From Rhizomonospora bruguierae (GTDB lineage: Bacteria > Actinomycetota > Actinomycetes > Mycobacteriales > Micromonosporaceae): a stretch of 64,000 nucleotides of DNA. The stretch covers positions 170,987 through 234,986 of the forward strand of contig NZ_BBQH01000010.1 in NCBI RefSeq assembly GCF_018397995.1. The letters are read 5' to 3'. The notes below the pieces were generated by a model. The model had not been told where the DNA came from. It was given only the letters and a program-made list of their open reading frames with translations, and ran no database searches. Positions 63,576 to 64,000 of this stretch are shown here, in pieces. The position numbers and the translations under genes are program-made. Position 1 is the stretch's first letter. The number at the start of each line of letters is the position of its first letter.

Positions 63576-64000
63576 TCAGGGGCGGCCGTAGAACTCGACC
63601 TCGGCGATGGCCACGACGGGGTCCGCGTTCGCGCCGAAGACGGAGCGGACGGTGAAGCGGATCCGGACCGCCCGGTCGGCGGTGACATGGAAGGTCTGCG
63701 GCCCGGGCGCGTCGCTGAGGGTGAGCGTGAAGCGGGTCGGCTCGCCCCGGTCTGGGGTGGCGAGCACGTCCAGTTCGTGGGGGCGGCCGGCGGCGACGAA
63801 CTCGTCCTGGTTGGGGCTGACGCCCGGGGTGACGATGATGTCCAGGATGCGCAGGGGGCGGGGGAAGGTGGCCTCGACCCACGCGCCCTGGGCGCGCCCG
63901 GCCGGCGCCCAGTAGCGGTTGTTCTTGCCGTCGCCGATGCGGGCGGCGGGGTTGTCGCGGCGGGCGGACGAGGCGGCGAAGCCGGTGGCGCTGATCGGCT
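63576..64000 (-). CDS. Protein with C-terminal NADase-type glycan-binding (discoidin-like) domain (partial)
   Basis: Only the C-terminal 140 residues are in the window; the frame is open to 64000. The sequence ISATGFAASSARRDNP, IGDGKNNRYWAPAG, WVEATFPRPLRILDIIV, FVAAGRPHELDVL and VVAIAEVEFYG follows the beta-sandwich found at the end of actinobacterial zinc-ribbon/membrane proteins and named NADase-type glycan-binding domain. It probably binds a surface glycan. The N-terminal part lies outside. Confidence 0.7.
   Translation of the reverse strand, partial: PISATGFAASSARRDNPAARIGDGKNNRYWAPAGRAQGAWVEATFPRPLRILDIIVTPGVSPNQDEFVAAGRPHELDVLATPDRGEPTRFTLTLSDAPGPQTFHVTADRAVRIRFTVRSVFGANADPVVAIAEVEFYGRP

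Overview
The window is very GC-rich (coding third positions are almost all G or C). It carries nitrate/nitrite-sensor kinases with roadblock/DUF742/GTPase partners (conservons), GlgE-pathway glycogen genes, DUF1707 and DUF2199 proteins, and many GTG starts in 4-nt GTGA overlaps. This fits a filamentous actinobacterium, most likely Micromonosporaceae (Actinoplanes/Micromonospora-like). The taxon is inferred from gene content, not from a marker gene. I saw no rRNA, tRNA, CRISPR array, transposase or prophage, so it reads as ordinary chromosome with some local decay and duplication.

Layout. 1-2752: end of a conservon (kinase plus roadblock protein, minus strand) running off the left edge. 2974-4551: secreted subtilase with a Trp-rich repeat tail. 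4844-8158: a GGDEF domain fused to a STAND ATPase and TPRs. 8121-12183: MFS exporter, FMN reductase, DUF2199 protein and a secreted CE4 deacetylase with CBM2 and an operator-like upstream region. 12500-13522: K+ channel. 13664-19162: zinc alcohol dehydrogenase and aldehyde dehydrogenase, a TetR repressor, and a divergent SDR/acyl-CoA dehydrogenase pair. A 21-bp sequence identical in both promoter regions links them. 19183-22508: a ferric-reductase-like haem membrane protein coupled to a NuoF/ferredoxin fusion. 23107-28924: a complete conservon (kinase, roadblock, DUF742, GTPase) preceded by a sensor-only membrane protein and followed by a small unknown gene.

28938-45612 is the carbohydrate region. 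It holds a GH31 alpha-xylosidase with its ABC importer behind a triple 13-bp LacI-type operator array, then glgB and glgE, glgC, a divergent glgM-type synthase with an FKBP isomerase, and a second sugar ABC importer. Together these suggest uptake of oligosaccharides and storage as alpha-glucan through maltose-1-phosphate.

45976-64000 is a regulatory and exoenzyme region: DUF1345 membrane protein, a double LuxR-type regulator with paired palindromes upstream, a DUF2264 protein, a streptogrisin-like protease, an orphan ClpP, a degenerate-GGDEF/EAL protein, a YjbR protein, a remnant of an FAD monooxygenase, a membrane glycosyltransferase, a hybrid-type kinase/receiver pair, an alpha/beta hydrolase, a MalT-like ATPase fused to a C-terminal SARP module, and the end of a glycan-binding-domain protein at the right edge.

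The best candidates for undescribed biology are the GGDEF-STAND-TPR fusion, the haem membrane protein/NuoF-ferredoxin pair, the sensor-only subunit attached to a conservon, the double LuxR regulator, and the MalT-SARP hybrid.
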